From Eopsaltria australis (taxonomy: Eukaryota; Chordata; Aves; Passeriformes; Petroicidae), in assembly GCA_034509425.1 (NCBI GenBank), contig JAVTVJ010000033.1, positions 744,001 to 808,000 of the forward strand: a stretch of DNA of 64,000 nucleotides, given 5' to 3'. The position numbers and the translations under genes are program-made. The notes beneath the pieces were generated by a model that searched no databases, was not told where the DNA came from, and was given only the letters and a program-made list of their open reading frames with translations. Positions 1 through 13,402 of this stretch are shown one piece after another (position 1 is the first letter of the stretch; every line of letters starts with the position of its first letter).

Positions 1-3000
1 GTGACATGGAAAAGGGACATAGGTGTTCTTTATCTCGTATGAAGGTGTTATGGCATAAAACTTCTTTGTGTGTGGCAGTTCTACTCAGCACATTAAAACA
101 GACAAACCTGCCTCGTAAATTAGTCAGACCTTTTCAGAACCTTCTAGACACAGGAGAAACAACCAGAAAAGAATCTCAGCCTCTATAAGATGATTGCACA
201 GTATTGGACTATTTAATATATCTATTAATAGGGTCTAAAATCACTGGTAATGATATCCAAAATACAGTTTGAATCTATAAAATTATAGTTCTGAATTTTC
301 TTTATTATAAATAAAATCTGGGTTTCATTATTTAAGCTACTTAGCAAGTAGATTTGCATTTTTAGTAAGTTTTTTTAACTTATCTCAGTGTTTTCGTGGC
401 TGTTCTTTTCTCTCTGCATCTGCACAAATTTCTATACTTTACTGTTGCTTTTTTATTTTACTGAAAATATAAATTTGCTATTCTGTAATACAGATTTTGT
501 TGCTATTCAGAAACTGTTACATATACACAGAGTTATTTGGCACTGGAGAGATTTTCAAGTGACTTGACCACATCAAGTCTAAGGAAGATGTAAACAGAAT
601 ATTTTTGAAGACTTTATGGTTTATTATTTCAATAGGTTTTTCTACCCTAGAAAAGACTAAGAAATAAATTCCAAACATTTTTAAAATGTGTTCCCCCCCT
701 TTTTTTGTTTATCTCATTTCATGCCACTTTATGACTTAAGTTTTTTCTTTTTTACCCAAAGCATTTCTTAGGCTAACTTAATACTTGCTGGGGAATTTGT
801 AAACCTTTGTGGACTTCAAAGTAGGGGATAACAGTCTGTGTTAGAGAACACTTGACAGGAGGAAGATAGTAGTGTTTCTATTTAATAAGCGTTGTACTGC
901 AAAACACAATTTTCAAAATAAAATTATAAAGTATGCAATAATTTCTCCTAAATGCTGTTTGAATCCATAATATAGTAATAATATGGAATGTGAAATATAT
1001 TTCTTAAATCCTTTCAAATATCTGAAATAAAAAAAGTAAACTGAGGGCCTTTCTATGTTGATTAACTTTTTAAACTTTAGGCACATGAATTTCCAAGTTT
1101 GGACTTAAGCCAGTGTATGTCTTTTAGCAGAAAGAACATGAAGTGACGGTGAAATAACTAAGCATTGATATGACTGTCTTGTTGCTAGGAAGACTCATAC
1201 TGGAATTGAATATGAATATATAGAAAATTCAGGAATGTCTGAGGACATTTCTTAAACACCAAACTCTTTCCAGTTGAAGCCTTTTGTTCCAGCCTACAAT
1301 ACTTTTTTACCTGTTGTGCAGGAAATAAAAAAATATTTCAAGAAAAATATCAAGTTAACTTGTGAAATTCACTGCTGAAGACTGACCTAAATAGCTTACT
1401 GAATTCTGAATGAGACTGGACAGTAAAAAGACAGAAGCTATCAGCACTGATCCTCTTGTTCCATTTTCTTTTAGCAGAATACAAGGAGGTAGCGCCTTAG
1501 GAGCCTAAACCTCCTCCTGAGTTTCCAAGGGCAACTCAAGCTGCTTACTTTCTAGCATTGTTTCATTCTCAAATTAATTAAACTTGTTGAGGGTATTCAG
1601 CTTGACATTAAGAAATTACATTCAGCTGCCCACTGTGCCTTTTGAGAAACTCTTGAATAACCTAAATATTTTAGTTGATCTGACATATATGGCAAATAAA
1701 TGTATAGAACATCTGTGTCTTTCAGGAAAGATCTTCAGATTCTTCTTGGACACTTTAGATATTTTGATAATCTCTAATGACAAAATATATGAGTAGGTTG
1801 AGTGTCTAAATGTAGAAGTCTGCTATGTTTGTTTACTTCATGTCAGTCTTCATGTAAAAGAGCTGTCTAAAAATCTATTGTAGTAATTGTAAAACTCGAG
1901 TTCCGAGATCAGTCATTCCAGGAGGTTATGGGATCCTGATGAGTCCCCTATCATGTCTTCCTGCCCTGTGTAGATGACCTGAGGGCCTGGGTTGTTTCAA
2001 ATTCCACAATGTGTGACAATATAGGACCCCAGATGAGGTCCTGAAGGTTTTTCCGAAGATTTGACAAAGTCTTCCACGTGTGTGACTTCAGTAATCTACG
2101 CATGTACAGGCAGTTTTCTTGTACAAAGAACTCCTTTTGTGTGGAGTTTAATTTTCTCCCTTCTTACCTTTTTCACCTACTCTTGCATTCCTATTTTTAC
2201 AGTAGTGTCCAGCTTTGAAGACTCCCTAATGGACACAGGTTCAGTCACTTTAGAACCAGAAAGACCTGGAATTAAAATACTGAAGGAAGAAATGGTTTGT
2301 ATCACACAAACACTCTACCAGAGTCTCTCTTCTGCTTCAGTATGTTTCAGTCCTAAAAAAATAGGGGAAAACTGGTTTTGAGTAATGGCATTTCCCTCCA
2401 CAGCCAGTGAGGAAACATGAGTATTATCATGGATGGTTTTCTGCCCACAGAAGTACTTCTTTCCATTTTCTTTATTGCAAATGTAAGAGCTTGTAACCCC
2501 TTAAAACAGGTATAATTTCTCTTTTGTTAGAGAGTATATATGTGCACTCTTTTGAAGCTGGCATGATAAGTCCCATACAAGACTTCTACATTCTATCAGC
2601 TGCAATGGACATTGAAAAAAAAAGATAGGTGGATGGTTGATTCATACTGATGTGCAGGTCAGCTTCAAAAAGTGAAAAAACCCCTCCTTACCCAATTTAA
2701 CAGCGAGATTACTGCATTATACAGATGACACTAGTTACCCTGGATTGCATTATTTCAATGACATGACCTTTAGATTCTTCATCCTCTTTGAAAGGATCTT
2801 CCAAAGAGCTATGAAACATGTTACTGTCTACTGCTCTGTCTCCCAGGGAAGAAATGAGTTTCTTTAATTTACTGGGATACTTTTCATGTGAGGTTCTTAT
2901 GACAAGTTTCTGGTCCTCTGTACAAATGCATTTATTCTTGATTAATTACAGTTTGAGAAATAAAGTCACATATTCTATTCTGCTGGCTCTAAATACTGGT

Positions 3001-3846
3001 TCTGTCACTTAAATCCACAGATATCTTGTATCTAGATGAACACAAGGAATCATAATTGTATTCTGTATGTGTGGAGAGATTTCTCCATCTTTTATTTTTT
3101 CTATGTAATAAAAGATGTGATTTTCTTAGAATTATTTTGTTAATGTTGCTCTGAAAATTTTTTTGCCCCTCTTGACTATGCATAGTAAACATGACTAAAG
3201 ACATTTTCTGGATGTATACTGCTGTGAATTAACTTTGATATTAGTCCTTTTGTATATATGTTAGCCTATTTAATTTCTGTGACACAACGGGGAAAAAAAA
3301 TTACCACTACTAAATTTTCAAATTTTCCTAGAACTGATCCATTTTGATAATTTTTAACATTTTGCTCGCAGGTAAGATGTGCAACTCACACACCATGGAT
3401 TTCCTGTTGTAATTCAGAAATTGTTTTTGTGACTGCTCTATATTTTCAATTAAAGTGTGATTTTAATTAGTAAAGGAAAGCATCATCCTGCCTATTTTAT
3501 TTGCACGAGTACATGAACTCCTTTATCTCCAGATAATCATCATTATTATATTATATTATAACCATTGCAGGAAATATCCTACTCTTAATTGTCACTTAAT
3601 TGTTTTTCTATCTATATCTTATCAAGACTGATTTTGTTATAATCATACCACAAACAGATAAATAGGAATGGGAAACAGCCATTATGCATCTGCAATCACA
3701 TTTCCACATCTAGTCCAGTGAAGGGGGTGTACCTACAATCTGTATTACATGAAAATACTTTAATTAGGAAAAGATCCATTGTCCAGCCACAGAGTATTGT
3801 TAAATCTTCTTCAAATCCTTAATTTGAAATTCAGAGTTGAAAATTA
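1..3846. other. AT-rich unique DNA, no gene recognised
   Basis: I see no recognisable gene, RNA gene or transposon here. Reading frames reach at most about 106 codons (plus strand near 2061-2381). That frame's predicted peptide has hydrophobic stretches, but it resembles no known family, and it lacks convincing splice or codon-use support. The segment is best described as unannotated intergenic or intronic DNA. Confidence 0.6.
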
Positions 3847-3972
3847 ATTAAAACCAAACCAGCCAAACAAAAAAACCAACAAACCCCCAAATTAAACAAA
3901 ACCAATACACAGCCAAGACCAACAAAAGACAATCAACCAATCTACTAAAATCAACAAGAAAACCACAAACCA
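3847..3972. repeat. A/C-rich low-complexity tract
   Basis: About 125 bases made of AAAACC, ACAAAC and CCAAC-type words, with very few G or T on the plus strand. It has no fixed repeat unit. The same style of strand-asymmetric tract recurs near 16.95-17.11 kb and 40.87-40.97 kb, and as a G/T-rich complement near 30.92 kb. It could be a heavily reworked poly(A) tail or a simple repeat; no adjoining retrotransposon body is visible. Confidence 0.7.
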
Positions 3973-5615
3973 CTGCTCTTTTCTAGAAAAATGTGATGTG
4001 ATAATTTTATAATAGTGGATCAGGAAATGTTGATACATTACTAGCCTGGAAGAGTAATGACTCTTCCCCAGTCTCCTTTGCCCTTGCTTTGGTGCGTATG
4101 TATCAGACTATAAATTGAATCTTGAAAAAACCAAAAGTTGAACAGGGAAATTTTGGGAAAAGAGGAAAGCAAAATGAAATCTTTTCCTTAACAATGGTTA
4201 AAGGTAACTTCCATCTGTTTGTTTTTGTGCAATTAAAATTTATAGAGGGCATTGTTTGAATATAAAGAAAGCTGGTTTTCTGAGGCCACTTGGAATAATA
4301 CTTTTGATCTTCTGATATAAACTGTGACACTTTCTTTTGTACAAGAGTGTTTATATGATATTTTAATTTTTATTTTAAAGGAAAAATAATAGTCTATTTT
4401 GAGCTAAGTTTAATGTAATTACTGATTGAATAGGAAGGACAGTTATTTTTGGGGTTGTTTGTTTTCTCCAGTTGTTTCCCCACCTAAAAAAAAAAAATGA
4501 AATTTTATGACTCCTTATCCTTCCTAATTTTTGTAACATGTATCCTCTTTAATGTCCTTGTCAAGGAAGGCTGTAAAATTTCAATCTTGCTTCACAAATA
4601 TTTCTTTTTCCTATCTGTCACATCATTGTGTCTGAGAACTGGTAAACCTTTCATAAAATACCTTTGCCTACTGCCTTAAAATCCTGCAAAATAAATAAAT
4701 ACATACATACATAAATAAAACCAGAAAAATAGTCATGCAAAAGAAATAATAAATATGTCAAGTCTCTGGCTGCCACATTAAAAATAAAGAAGTTTCTGTT
4801 ATTCCCATACCGTGGCAGTCATTGGCTAGCAGAGCTGAATAATGCTTGCAGTCTATCATGTTTTTGACTTGATGTTAAGGCTAGCAAGAGTATAGTGGGG
4901 AATAAAGTCTTCACTGAGAGGGAGTAATATAGAGCTCAAAGTAGGTTTAGGAAGATCAAAGAAGCCATTACTGGGCCAGCGTTCAAACAGCAGGGAGGGA
5001 AATACGGTGTTCCTAATTCTCCCAGATATTGTGGAAAAAGCCAGTGAAGGGATTTATAATGCAAAGCAAAAATCTTAAAATCAATAGGATGCTTTACTGG
5101 TATTCACAGTTGTGCCTGTAAAGCATGGGGTGGAGAGGTTAATTAATCCATTTAACAGGTCTGTATTTTGAATTCATTTGAAGTTTTCTACAGTAAGACC
5201 AGTTTACAAATCTCTGTTTGGGAAAGAGAAACAGGTATCCATAGCTTTGAACTAGTGCATAAGTGGATCAATTGCTATCTGGAAATCTGCTTTTAATAAC
5301 AGTCAGAAAACTTTGGTGATGTTATTTACGTGCTTTTGAATGTCAGAACAGATCAGATATGTATTATCAGCCTAATATAACACTTCAGAATTACACCAAT
5401 TTAAACAAAATAAAAACAGAAATAAAAGATCAGGAAAATACTTTCATGTTAATGTCAAGCATTTCAACCCTCTCTTAAATGCAAGAAAGTATTTCGCAGT
5501 TCATAAATCTACCATAAATGATGTATATTTGTATAATGCATTGATATGATATATATGTTCATTTATGTTTTTCTAGTAAATTACATATTTTTAGCAATGG
5601 GTAGTAACAGATGCA
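3973..5615. other. AT-rich unique DNA with a small tetranucleotide repeat
   Basis: No gene recognised. At 4688-4720 there is a short, impure AAAT/ACAT tetranucleotide repeat. Runs of A at about 4488-4498 have no retrocopy upstream of them. Reading frames are all under 80 codons. Confidence 0.55.
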
Positions 5616-5843
5616 CAAGAAGTTCCATCTGAACATGAGGAATAACCTCCTTATGGTGGATGAATGTTCACTGGAACAGATTGCCCAGAGAGTTTGTGGA
5701 ATCTCCCTCACCAGAGAGAGCTGACAATGGTGTGGACACAATCCTGTGCCATGTGCTCTGGGATGAACCTGCTTGAGCTGGGAGGGTGGAGAAGATGACC
5801 CACAGTGGTCCCTGTCAACCTGACCCACTCTGTGATTCTGTGG
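5616..5843 (+). mobile_element. CR1 LINE, 3' end fragment, forward
   Basis: This is the 3' end of a CR1 non-LTR retrotransposon in the sense direction. The order of conserved phrases is the usual one: GAAGTTCCATCTGAACATGA near 5620, GGAACAGATTGCCCAGAGAG near 5673, then the tail TGTGATTCTGTGG at 5831-5843. CR1 copies end in short ATTCTGTG-like repeats instead of poly(A), and that is what is seen. The copy is 5'-truncated, as most CR1 insertions are, and is moderately diverged. Frames that cross it, such as the minus-strand frames near 5559-5944, are not genes. Confidence 0.88.
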
Positions 5844-8800
5844 TCTAAAATTCCTAATAAACTAAAAATATACCAACAATAGTAATATTCAAATAACCAC
5901 CAAGAAACCTTTGCATTAAGCACACTCAAGGGAGCAATAATCATAGTTTGATAATATTAATGCTATTTTGTTACTGGTTTCATTCTGCCTGAATAGATCA
6001 AGGATGTAGTATGACACTTGTTTGGGTGTCTAAAAATATTCCAGGCCTTGTTTTACCACACTGGGGAGATAGATTTTCTCTTTTGGTCTAAGATGTCCCT
6101 GGGCAGGGCATCCTTTTCCATTTATGAAAAAGGGACTCCTATTCATACAAATCAGCATTTCAGAGGGAGATAACGGCAGTCCAAGTCTGATATTGTGCAT
6201 TAAGAGACATAGTGAGATACAGAATCTGTCTTTTTTTTATTTGTATGTACACTTAAAAAATCAGGAGGTGAATGAGACTGTGTGAAAGACTGAAATGCTC
6301 AAACAATTGGCCTTTTGCAAGGCAGAGGGTGCTTTGCTGGTGATGGGTAAGGTAATAGCCCAGGTGCAGAGGGTGTGAGGACCAGAGGATGGCCACAGCA
6401 AATCAACCTCTTCTTTCCATTCCAAACAAACTGTTCTACAATAAACCCTACATATATATTTATAAACACTGTCCAGTTTTATTTCACTGTAATCTACCTC
6501 AAGGGATCTATTTACAAGAATCTCAGTTACTCTCACCTTCAGGGGTGGGTCATAACAGATACTCAGGTTACCTTCCTGACAACATCAAGAGAGAGGTTTT
6601 CCCAGCACTGCTGTTTAACACCCACACCAGAAAATCAGGAAATAAGGGCAGATAACACAATAGATTGCAATTAAAAAAAAAAAATAAAAAAGGAAAACAT
6701 CTTTGTTTTCAACAAAATATTTCTGAAAATACTCCCAGACTCACTAAACAATTGGTTAGGGAGCAATTAATGCAAGGGAAAGAGTATAGCTGCTCTATTT
6801 TATAGGCTAAATCCTAAGCATGCCATTTCAAAAATTTCTTCAGCCCTCAGATTTCTTTAATCATACTGAGAAGTACCCAGGAGGAATTTAAAAGACCCAG
6901 TGAAAAACCTTAACTTTCTTTTGTGTGTGCCTATATGAATGCTAAAAAAATATGTTGCTGTATTAGTTCTAGCTTCCTTCTCTTCCCTTCCTGCTAATTC
7001 TCTGCTCTATGAAATATCTAATGTCAGCTCCTTCAAGATTTTGTTAAACTTCTTCTTGTTCTTTCTTTTTAAAGATAAGAGTGTTATCCCAGGCTTCTCT
7101 TGAAAAAAAGATAATTTCTGCTCTTCTGATAAATTACAGACCTGAATGAATTTATTTACTGAGTGAACAAGAGAAAATATGTTGTGAATTTGGTTTTTGC
7201 AGACAGAGAAGAACTAGCTTTGGTTTTTGCAGGGTCTTTTGTCTGTGGTAGGATACATTTTTTCTAAGGGACAGGTTTTCCTTTCCTGCATAAAATCACA
7301 ACAAAATGCTTTGTAAAGAATTTCTCTGTGGAGGTCAAAATAGATGTATTCTCCAAAATAGCTGTGGAAGGCCAAAAGATTGCAAAATGTCATGGCAGTC
7401 CTTCGATTTTCCTAGGCAGCACAGCTGTTGCTTCATACTGCTTTTAGAGGGCTTGACTAGCATAAATAAATTTCTTTTTATTTCACTATAGTCTTCCACT
7501 CTCTCCATTGATATTTGCATGAATTATACAATAGAAAAAGACAAGGCAGTGACTTTTGTACATACAGTTTTGAAATTATTATTTTGTATTGTTTCTGAAG
7601 TAGAATGAGTGGAGTAGAAAGTGTTATGCTCTCTCTTTAGTTTTCATGATTTTCATTTCCACAGAAAGAGTATTGCTTTGTATTTAATGTATTCTTTGTA
7701 TTGTTCACTTGGATTTTTAGGAGATATCTGCAAAGTAGAGATGCAACTTTTCTTCCTCACTGAAAACATGAAGCAGAAACTGAATGGCAGCACATTTGGT
7801 TTCAAGTTGACAGAACAGTACCACACATAGTTTTCAATACGTACTGTTTACTGCTTTACTACTGGTTTGAGTATAGAAGTCATATTATAGGATTAGTTAA
7901 ACAGGAGTACAAGGAAATTCTCCAGGATAATTTGAAGGTTTTTGGAATATCTCTACACACCTGTGGGTTAACCTGTGGCTCTGTATTTACAGCTACATTT
8001 GCTGTTCTGATTAACAATTTCTTCAATCAAATTAAAAATTTTTAAGTAAGAATAATTAGATAAATAAAGTATTTTTAGGACTATGTTCAAAGATTACCAA
8101 ACAAGAAGTAAGTAAAAACTTTCCTGCCCTCTCCTTCACCCTTCCCCCTCTTTGCTGAAAACTCTTATTCCTGAAAAGTCTTCTTCCAGTCTGTGGTGGA
8201 TATTGAAGCTCAAAAAACTGGACAAGCAATGAAAGAGCCAAGAGTTAAATAAGGATAAGAAATGAATAATAGACTCTCAAACAGAGGCTGAACAGACAAG
8301 TTATTTCAGATACTGTTTTCACTAAGCAAACATCTAGGCACTGTTTGGTGTACCGGATTGATTGGGATTAGAAGTCAAGGTGGTCTGACTGAGCTGCAGG
8401 TTAACAGCTAATAGCAAACATTCATATTCACTGTGATGGGAGGAACAGATGAAACACCAGAATCTGAAAGAAGCTACTTGAAAGTATCTTGTGTATGTCT
8501 TTGACCTCTGTGTAGTAGTAAGTGGAGAATCCACAGTGACATAATTAGATATCAAATAATCACATTCAGTTACTGTTTACAATACAAGAGTCAGTTGTGA
8601 ACATACTCTGCTGCCTGCATGGAGTCTGACAGCTTTAGCACTTCTTATCTAGCCCTCTGTTCCTGACTTGCAATGTGAGGATTTAAAGATGGAAGAGATA
8701 CTGCCTGGATCGTCTAATTTGTCTGCACTCATTACAAATTTCCTTTTCTGCCTCTAAAAGCACTGAGTCCTTTATAAAAAGGGAATCTTTGAAGCACTGA

Positions 8801-9314
8801 GGCTTATCAAGGAGACTAAAGCAACATCCCTCAGTAATTGTAAGCCTTCAGTTCTGCTGCCTTCTCTTTAAACTAACCAGTAGATCTCATTGTTGCTCAG
8901 ATGAGGAATTAATGAATATACAGTCCTATTTTTCAGCAGTGTAGCTCCATCTGTTACCTTTTGTACATATTTATATAATTATGCTACATAAATTATAGCT
9001 AATTTTTATGTATGAACTGTAAATTAATATTGCATAAGTTTCTATATAAATAGAAGTTTAAATATAAATCTAAGGATGTATCTTAGTATGCTGGATAATT
9101 TTATTTCAGTAGCCAGACTAAAATTAAAAATTTTGCACTTCTTACACTTAAAACAGAGCATCTGATATTTTACATGCTAGTTTGGATATTCTGCAGTTGT
9201 GGTCAGGGTAATGCTGAAAAATTATTCTTTTCTTTCTAATGTCCACCTTTTCGTCAGTGACTCCTGGAGAGTGGTTTATTTGTCTGATGTCTTCTAAAAA
9301 AATGTAATGAGAAT
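5844..9314. other. AT-rich unique DNA, no gene recognised
   Basis: No family-level similarity was recognised. The longest reading frames (about 91-99 codons near 6261-6674) overlap each other on opposite strands and in neighbouring frames, which fits chance openness better than coding. A run of A with one T lies at about 6672-6692. Nothing indicates a transposon or an RNA gene. Confidence 0.55.
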
Positions 9315-9511
9315 GGGAATTCTGGAAGGAAGGAAGGAATTCTGGAAGGAATTCTGGAAGGAAGGAATTCTGGAAGGAAGGAATTCTGGAAGGAATTCTG
9401 GACGGAATTCTGGAAAGAAGGAAGGAAGGAAGGAAGGAAGGAAGGAAGGAAGGAAGGAAGGAAGGAAGGAAGGAAGGAAGGAAGGAAGGAAGGAAGGAAG
9501 GAAGGAAGGAA
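9315..9511. repeat. Compound GGAA / GGAATTCT simple repeat
   Basis: The right part, 9417-9511, is a perfect GAAG (GGAA) tetranucleotide array of about 24 units. The left part, 9317-9416, alternates GGAATTCT with one or more GGAA units and contains seven GAATTC hexamers, starting at 9317, 9337, 9349, 9365, 9381, 9393 and 9405. The spacings (20, 12, 16, 16, 12, 12) are all multiples of four, so the TTCT variant sits in register with the tetramer lattice. There is one GACG variant unit at 9401. Both strands stay open for about 77 codons here only because the period lacks stop codons. GGAA arrays are known binding sites for ETS-family factors in vertebrates; any such role here is inference. Confidence 0.97.
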
Positions 9512-12360
9512 TTTTAGTAATGTGTAACATTTGGCATTAGGTCCATGCAGTAAATGTGAAAACTGAGAATCTTAGAGTGCTTCAAATGTTGTGCATTTTT
9601 ATGGAGACATAACTGTTCAGTTGAGGACTTCCATCTGTATGATCTCATAGCATATATAGATCCAGCTCTAGACTGCTTCCTGCCTTTTTTGTACATTCAG
9701 TTAGTGGAAGAGGTGGTGAAAATTATCTTGTTTCAGCTATAGTCAAATTCTGTTTTGACTAAAGAGAGCCTGGTAGAACTGAGCTGGAGAGCAGGAGGAA
9801 GAGAGATTTTAAATGGATTCAGAGGGTGAGGTTTATTTTAAAGTCTGCCTTAAAAAAGAACAAATGTTAATTTGCAACAAAAATATGTCATACTTTATAA
9901 ACATGTGCCCAAGTCTTGTACCCAGTAACATAAACTTTTAACTTGTTACAAAAAAGATATTATGTTATAGTAATTTTTGTCATATTTATCATATTTATGG
10001 ATTTCTCGATAATAAGAGCTAAATGGTTAACTGAATAATTAGGATTTAAAAGTTTCTGGTGCACTTGAAAACATCCTCTAATAACCTCACACAGTTAAAG
10101 TTATAAAACACTTTTTGATACAAACTTGCTTGAGAATCAATGCTTTTACAAAGTCTATAAAGTCACTTTGCTTCTCTTCCCCCAAGAGAATGATGAATGA
10201 AAAGTCGCTTTGAATTCTGCTCTTTTGTATTTCTTATCACCTATCACCAAATGAAGGAAGTCCAAATTAGCTATTCATGAGCAGCTATTCCAGAAGAAGT
10301 GTTCCTGAACAAACATATGTGAAAACATTTCTTATTCTAGAATAGCTGTACTTTATTTTGACTTGAAATAACCTGCCTTTCATCTAAATGGGAACAAATC
10401 ACTCATGTTGAAATGAAGCCCATAGATTGGACTTTTTGAAAATTATTGAGCTTTACAGTTTAGTGGGAAACATCTTTAAACATAAATATGTTACTATTGC
10501 AATGGCTGTAGGTAGTGTAGTAGCCAAATAGCAAACAGATCCAAAGCAATGAAAGGGTTTAAAGCTGTAGAGCAGTTATAGCATACACAGTCTCTAATCA
10601 ATGTAAACTGTGGCTCAGAAATGATAGTCAGAATGTAAAAGACAGCAAAGAAAATAAATGCCAGTCTCTAAATCAGGACATTCCATTTGGCATATTTTCC
10701 AGACCCTGACCTAGTGAAGCCAATGAATGTCTGTAAAAGGAATGCCAAAGCCATAATGTTTGTCATACATCATTAATTGAGAATGTATTGAACCTACCAC
10801 AAGACTCCTTTCTTAGTCTGGCTTTTTAAACTGTAATTTCAAACAACCAAGGTGAACTAAAATCATCATTTCTCATGTTCACATTCATTAATATTGTCTA
10901 ATAAAAAGGGCAATACTTCTTAGGTCACTCATATACCTCCAGATCAATGACCTCTTTTTCTCCAACATGGAACAGTTATTGATACTTTTATGAGAAACCA
11001 CTAAAAATATCTGAACAAGAGAAGTACATGAGCTTAACTTATTCTAGGGTGTCAAAATTCAAATAAATGACTTACTAATTTCTAAGTTTCTTCTCACATT
11101 CACAGCTTTTGTGACTCGTCCAGTTATCAAAAGAAAGTCTGTGAAGTTGAGATTATTTTCTTGAAAATAAAATAAGAGTAAAGAGAGGCCTTATTTTCAG
11201 AAACCAAAATTGCTTTTATTTGCATAATCACCCCTCTAGGTAGTTAGCTGTTACTTCTAACAGTGGAACCACATTATGTCGTGGTAATACAAATACTCAT
11301 TTTCTTGATTCAGAAGTCCACTGATTGCAACTGCCTGTATACGTTCAAGAGCTGGCATGACTTCATATCCCTGAAATTTCATTCTGCTTTCAAAATACAG
11401 CTTGAAACCTCTTAAGTTACTTTCAATTCATTATTTTTATTTTAAAGCATCAAAACCATACCTGATTAAACTGATCTGTTATAAAAGAGCTGTTATCTTT
11501 TGTATTGGCCTCTCTCTGTTGTACCTTCCCTTTCAAACATATCAATATATTGTAGGGGATAGTAGCCCCAAGGCAGAACAACACTGGAAAGATCTATGCT
11601 TATCAAACTACAGTAAACCAAGGAAAATTAGATACTGTTTACATAAAAGAAATTGGATTAAGACATTTGATATGGTCCATTTTGTTTAGAGAAAGCAGTT
11701 ACTGAGACATAAACTAGGTTAAGTTGGAAACAAGTGATAACAAAGGCAAAGAGAGCTCTAGCACAATTTAAACTAACAGATTTCTTAAAACAAACAAATC
11801 CCATAAACTTCCATGAAGTTAAGTGTTGCATTTGAAGTTGATGAAGTCTTTAAATAGCATTAGTTATCTGAAAACTTTGGGTATTCATCAGTAAATATTC
11901 TTTTTGGCCTATCTGAAGTTTAACCACTGATTATTTTGGGTTTTTTTTTCCAGCAAACTCTGCACTAGAGTGTTTCCAAAGAAATATTAAAAATTCCTTA
12001 ATGGATGTTGTGGAAGAAGGGGGAAATTAAAGTCATTCTATTGAATGGTTGGTGTCATTTTCAAAGAGAATTAGCTACCTTTCTCCCTCACTATCCACCA
12101 CTCACTAGTGCCTCTCTGAGTCCACAGAGAGAACACAAACAGTAGTTTGTGTAATAGATACAAGAGTTTGCCTACAAGAGTGACAGTGATATTAAATTAG
12201 GGCTTATTAGCCCTGACAGCAATGTATTTGATTATACTCCTGAAAACTTTTTCATAATAAACATTAAAGTTTGGTTTTTTCCTCCAACTAGTTCTTTAAT
12301 GTGACTTTATTTTTAATAATATTACAGTCTTTTTGCCTAAATCCTTTATGCAAGCTCACT
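9512..12360. other. AT-rich unique DNA, no gene recognised
   Basis: No gene, RNA gene or repeat was recognised. The longest frame is 95 codons at 11402-11689 on the plus strand. It has no similarity I recognise and no coding-like neighbour. Confidence 0.55.
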
Positions 12361-12420
12361 GGTTTCATTAAGGGTTTTGGGTCTGGTTTGGTTTTTGTTC
12401 TTTTTTTTTTTTTTTTTTTA
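12361..12420. repeat. G/T-rich stretch ending in a 19-base T run
   Basis: A G/T-rich stretch (GGGTTTTGGG, GGTTTGG) leads into an uninterrupted run of 19 T at 12401-12419. Read on the minus strand this would be a poly(A) run followed by an A/C-rich tract. No retrocopy body was recognised next to it. Confidence 0.8.
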
Positions 12421-13127
12421 ATAATACAGGCTTTTAACACAGTCTGTTTCTGGATGAGCTTTTGTGCATAATCATGCTGGAATAATTTTCTTTTGTAAGG
12501 ATGGCAGTCCAGTTAGTAGAGGAAAATTAATCAATACAGATTATAGAGCAAAACTCCCTTATGAAATTTAGTAAAGAACAGAGTTATTACTAGAGAGGAG
12601 AAATTTGGTTTAATAGTTCGTCTTCCATAATAGGAAAAAAATAGTTCTACCACCTTAAATTACATAAATTTTTAAAAAGTAGCAGGTACAAATCTGTCTA
12701 AACCATGATTTAAAATGGTTTACAGGCAAAATTAAATAACCCACATGGATACAACTCTAGATTTACCCTAATAGCTCAGAATTACAGAAGTCTATATTGT
12801 CCATAGCATGTCAGCATTTCAGTTTCAAGATTATGAAGTGCCAGAGAAAAGCCCACTGGCTCCTCTTTAGGAAGACCAAACAGACTGCAAGAGACAGTGT
12901 ACAACTCAGAGTGTAGATTTCCACTCAGACCTACATCCAAGGATGTGAGATACATGTTTCTGCATGCTTTTCCACCATAGAAGCAGAAGGGTAATAACTA
13001 GTCGTGTCTGGCTTATTGATCACTGACATACAATAAATTCCATGGAGGTTCTGAGATATTGCTGACTTGCAAATCAGAGGAAAAAGAACCCAAAACCTTC
13101 CAGTAATTTCATTCTATTTAAAGAAGC

Positions 13128-13402
13128 GTTCTTATGCAACTTCTATTAATTTTATTTTTTCAGTGATTTTCTTTCCTTTACTGAAGAACATTAAAGTCAC
13201 AACAGTAAAGAAAGAGTCTGAACTTACATCTATGTCCTGTTTCCTTCAAAATTCCCAACTATCATGTCATGACTTAATTTCTAGGAATACTTCAGAAAAA
13301 ATCTGAAGGATATCTTGTTTTTTACCAGCTCCAAAAATGAATTAACATCAGTGCCATGGACCAATTGATATAGAATTAGAACCTTAACAAGCCTTTTTGA
13401 AA
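13128..13402. repeat. 275-bp diverged direct repeat, copy A
   Basis: This segment is clearly related to 17558-17836. Shared landmarks in the same order include TTCTTTCCTTTACTGAAGAA (TTCTTGCATTTATTGAAGAA in copy B), GAACTTACATCTATGTCCT (GAACTTATATCTATGTCCT), TATCATGTCAT, TTAATTTCTAGGAATA, TACCAGCTCCA and AGTGCCATGGACCAA. Similarity stops abruptly on both sides. A plus-strand frame of 79 codons (13067-13306) overlaps it but is broken in the other copy, so it is not coding. The family was not recognised: it may be an unlisted interspersed repeat, a solo terminal repeat or a local segmental duplication. Confidence 0.85.

Noticed and set aside
9294..9540. Opposed frames of 77-78 codons encoding regular repeats (FLPS-like and RKEG-like)
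   Set aside because: They exist only because a four-base repeat without stop codons stays open on both strands; they are simple-sequence artefacts.
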